64,000 nt of DNA from Kaistella jeonii (GTDB lineage: Bacteria > Bacteroidota > Bacteroidia > Flavobacteriales > Weeksellaceae). Made by a program: the position numbers and the translations under genes. The stretch covers positions 558,001 to 622,000 of the forward strand of contig NZ_JSYL01000002.1 of NCBI RefSeq assembly GCF_000812865.1. Reading direction: 5' to 3'. The notes below the pieces were generated by a model that did no database searches, was not told the DNA's origin, and was given only the letters and a program-made list of their open reading frames with translations. Below, piece by piece: positions 63,456 through 64,000 of this stretch (position 1 is its first letter; the number at the start of each line of letters is the position of its first letter).

Positions 63456-64000
63456 TTAAAGAGTATTGATATTATTAAGGTTTTTGAAAGCTTCCTCTAA
63501 TCTTGCAGAGAATGTCTCTTCGCCTTTTCTAACCCAAACTCTTGGATCATAGAATTTTTTATTTGGCTTATCGTCACCATCAGGATTTCCAACCTGAGTT
63601 TTTAGATAGTCTAATTTACTGACCATATAATCTCTAATTCCTTCTGTATAAGCAAATTGAAGATCAGTATCAATATTCATTTTGATCGCTCCGTAACTTA
63701 CCGCTTCTCTAATTTCTTCAACAGAAGAACCAGATCCACCGTGGAATACAAAATTTACAGGTTTGTCGCCAGTTCCGAATTTTTCCTGAACATATTTCTG
63801 AGAGTTATCTAAAATTTTCGGTGTCAATTTTACGTTTCCAGGTTTGTAAACACCATGTACATTTCCGAAAGCTGCAGCAATAGTGAAGTTCGGAGAAATA
63901 GCGTTTAATCTTTCATAAGCGTAAGCAACTTCGTCTGGTTGAGTATATAATTTGGAAGAATCAACATCTGAATTATCAACACCATCTTCTTCACCACCTG
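63456..64000 (-). CDS. fbaA: Class II fructose-bisphosphate aldolase, C-terminal part (5' end outside window)
   Basis: The frame is open to the right edge, so about 180 C-terminal residues are visible and the start lies beyond. Class II zinc-aldolase features are present: GGEEDGVDN at the edge, FGNVHGVYKPGNVKL with a zinc-ligand His, FVFHGGSGS phosphate loop and GAIKMNIDTDLQFAYTEGIRDY. It splits fructose-1,6-bisphosphate in glycolysis and gluconeogenesis. It reads towards accD with a 78-bp repeat-containing gap. Confidence 0.95.
   Translation of the reverse strand, partial: GGEEDGVDNSDVDSSKLYTQPDEVAYAYERLNAISPNFTIAAAFGNVHGVYKPGNVKLTPKILDNSQKYVQEKFGTGDKPVNFVFHGGSGSSVEEIREAVSYGAIKMNIDTDLQFAYTEGIRDYMVSKLDYLKTQVGNPDGDDKPNKKFYDPRVWVRKGEETFSARLEEAFKNLNNINTL

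Noticed and set aside
63456..63827. Short aldolase starting at the TTG near 63827
   Set aside because: The same frame continues to 64000 with conserved aldolase sequence, so this is an internal codon.

Overview
The window is ordinary core chromosome from an AT-rich member of the Bacteroidota, class Flavobacteriia. It is most likely from the Weeksellaceae (Chryseobacterium/Kaistella-like); the genus is inferred. Support for this comes from a complete alternative complex III operon (actABCDEF), several promoters of the Bacteroidota type (TTG/TTTG, about 19 bp, TAnnTTTG), weak Shine-Dalgarno sequences, and family-restricted genes (DUF4271, DUF4296, DUF5686, DUF6973, BlaR-like M56 peptidase fused to a TonB domain). 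No rRNA, tRNA, insertion sequence, prophage or CRISPR array was recognised. Two genes run off the window: a 1-pyrroline-5-carboxylate dehydrogenase at the left edge and a class II fructose-bisphosphate aldolase at the right edge.

Layout. 1-7.9 kb: end of pruA, a small membrane-anchored helical protein, a zinc metallopeptidase, an overlapping PAP2 phosphatase/phosphoethanolamine-transferase pair that probably remodels lipid A, a TPR protein with ribH, and a lipoprotein with apt. 7.9-16.4 kb: the respiratory alternative complex III operon on the minus strand, read actA to actF and ended by a clear terminator. 16.6-22.7 kb: SPOR protein, two-component system, AHSA1/START-like protein and an oligopeptidase B-like enzyme. 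22.8-28.4 kb: hemD-DUF4271, then divergently a dolichol-phosphate-mannose-synthase-like glycosyltransferase, DUF4296 lipoprotein, tgt and an LptF/G-type permease, with birA converging. 28.5-33.2 kb: rsfS, ftsH, LUD-domain protein, cdsA, psd (quality control and phosphatidylethanolamine synthesis). 33.3-41.0 kb: small lipoprotein, BaiN-like flavoprotein, thioesterase, thiL, secreted M28 peptidase, rpmA/rplU, acyltransferase and a small membrane protein. 41.2-46.2 kb: miaE, DUF502, tryptophanase and an EF-G paralog. 46.2-46.9 kb: the only gene-free stretch over 300 bp, carrying a 21-bp tandem repeat. 46.9-58.6 kb: menD, DUF5686 outer-membrane protein, pabB/pabC, tandem membrane paralogs, AI-2E-family transporter, DUF3820, GlcG/HbpS-like protein and uvrB. 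58.8-64 kb: BlaR/BlaI-type pair with a visible operator, sugar dehydrogenase lipoprotein, DUF6973, accD and fba.

No undescribed multi-gene system stands out. The best leads are at finer scale: (i) two housekeeping enzymes, Tgt and AccD, that have lost all cysteines of their canonical structural zinc sites; (ii) an EF-G paralog whose switch II histidine is phenylalanine and whose NKxD motif reads NQMD; (iii) a palindromic BlaI-type operator lying exactly on the -7 box of its own promoter; (iv) mutually exclusive hairpins just before the tryptophanase start codon; (v) a six-haem ActA; and (vi) an intergenic 21-bp tandem array and other candidate dispersed repeats.
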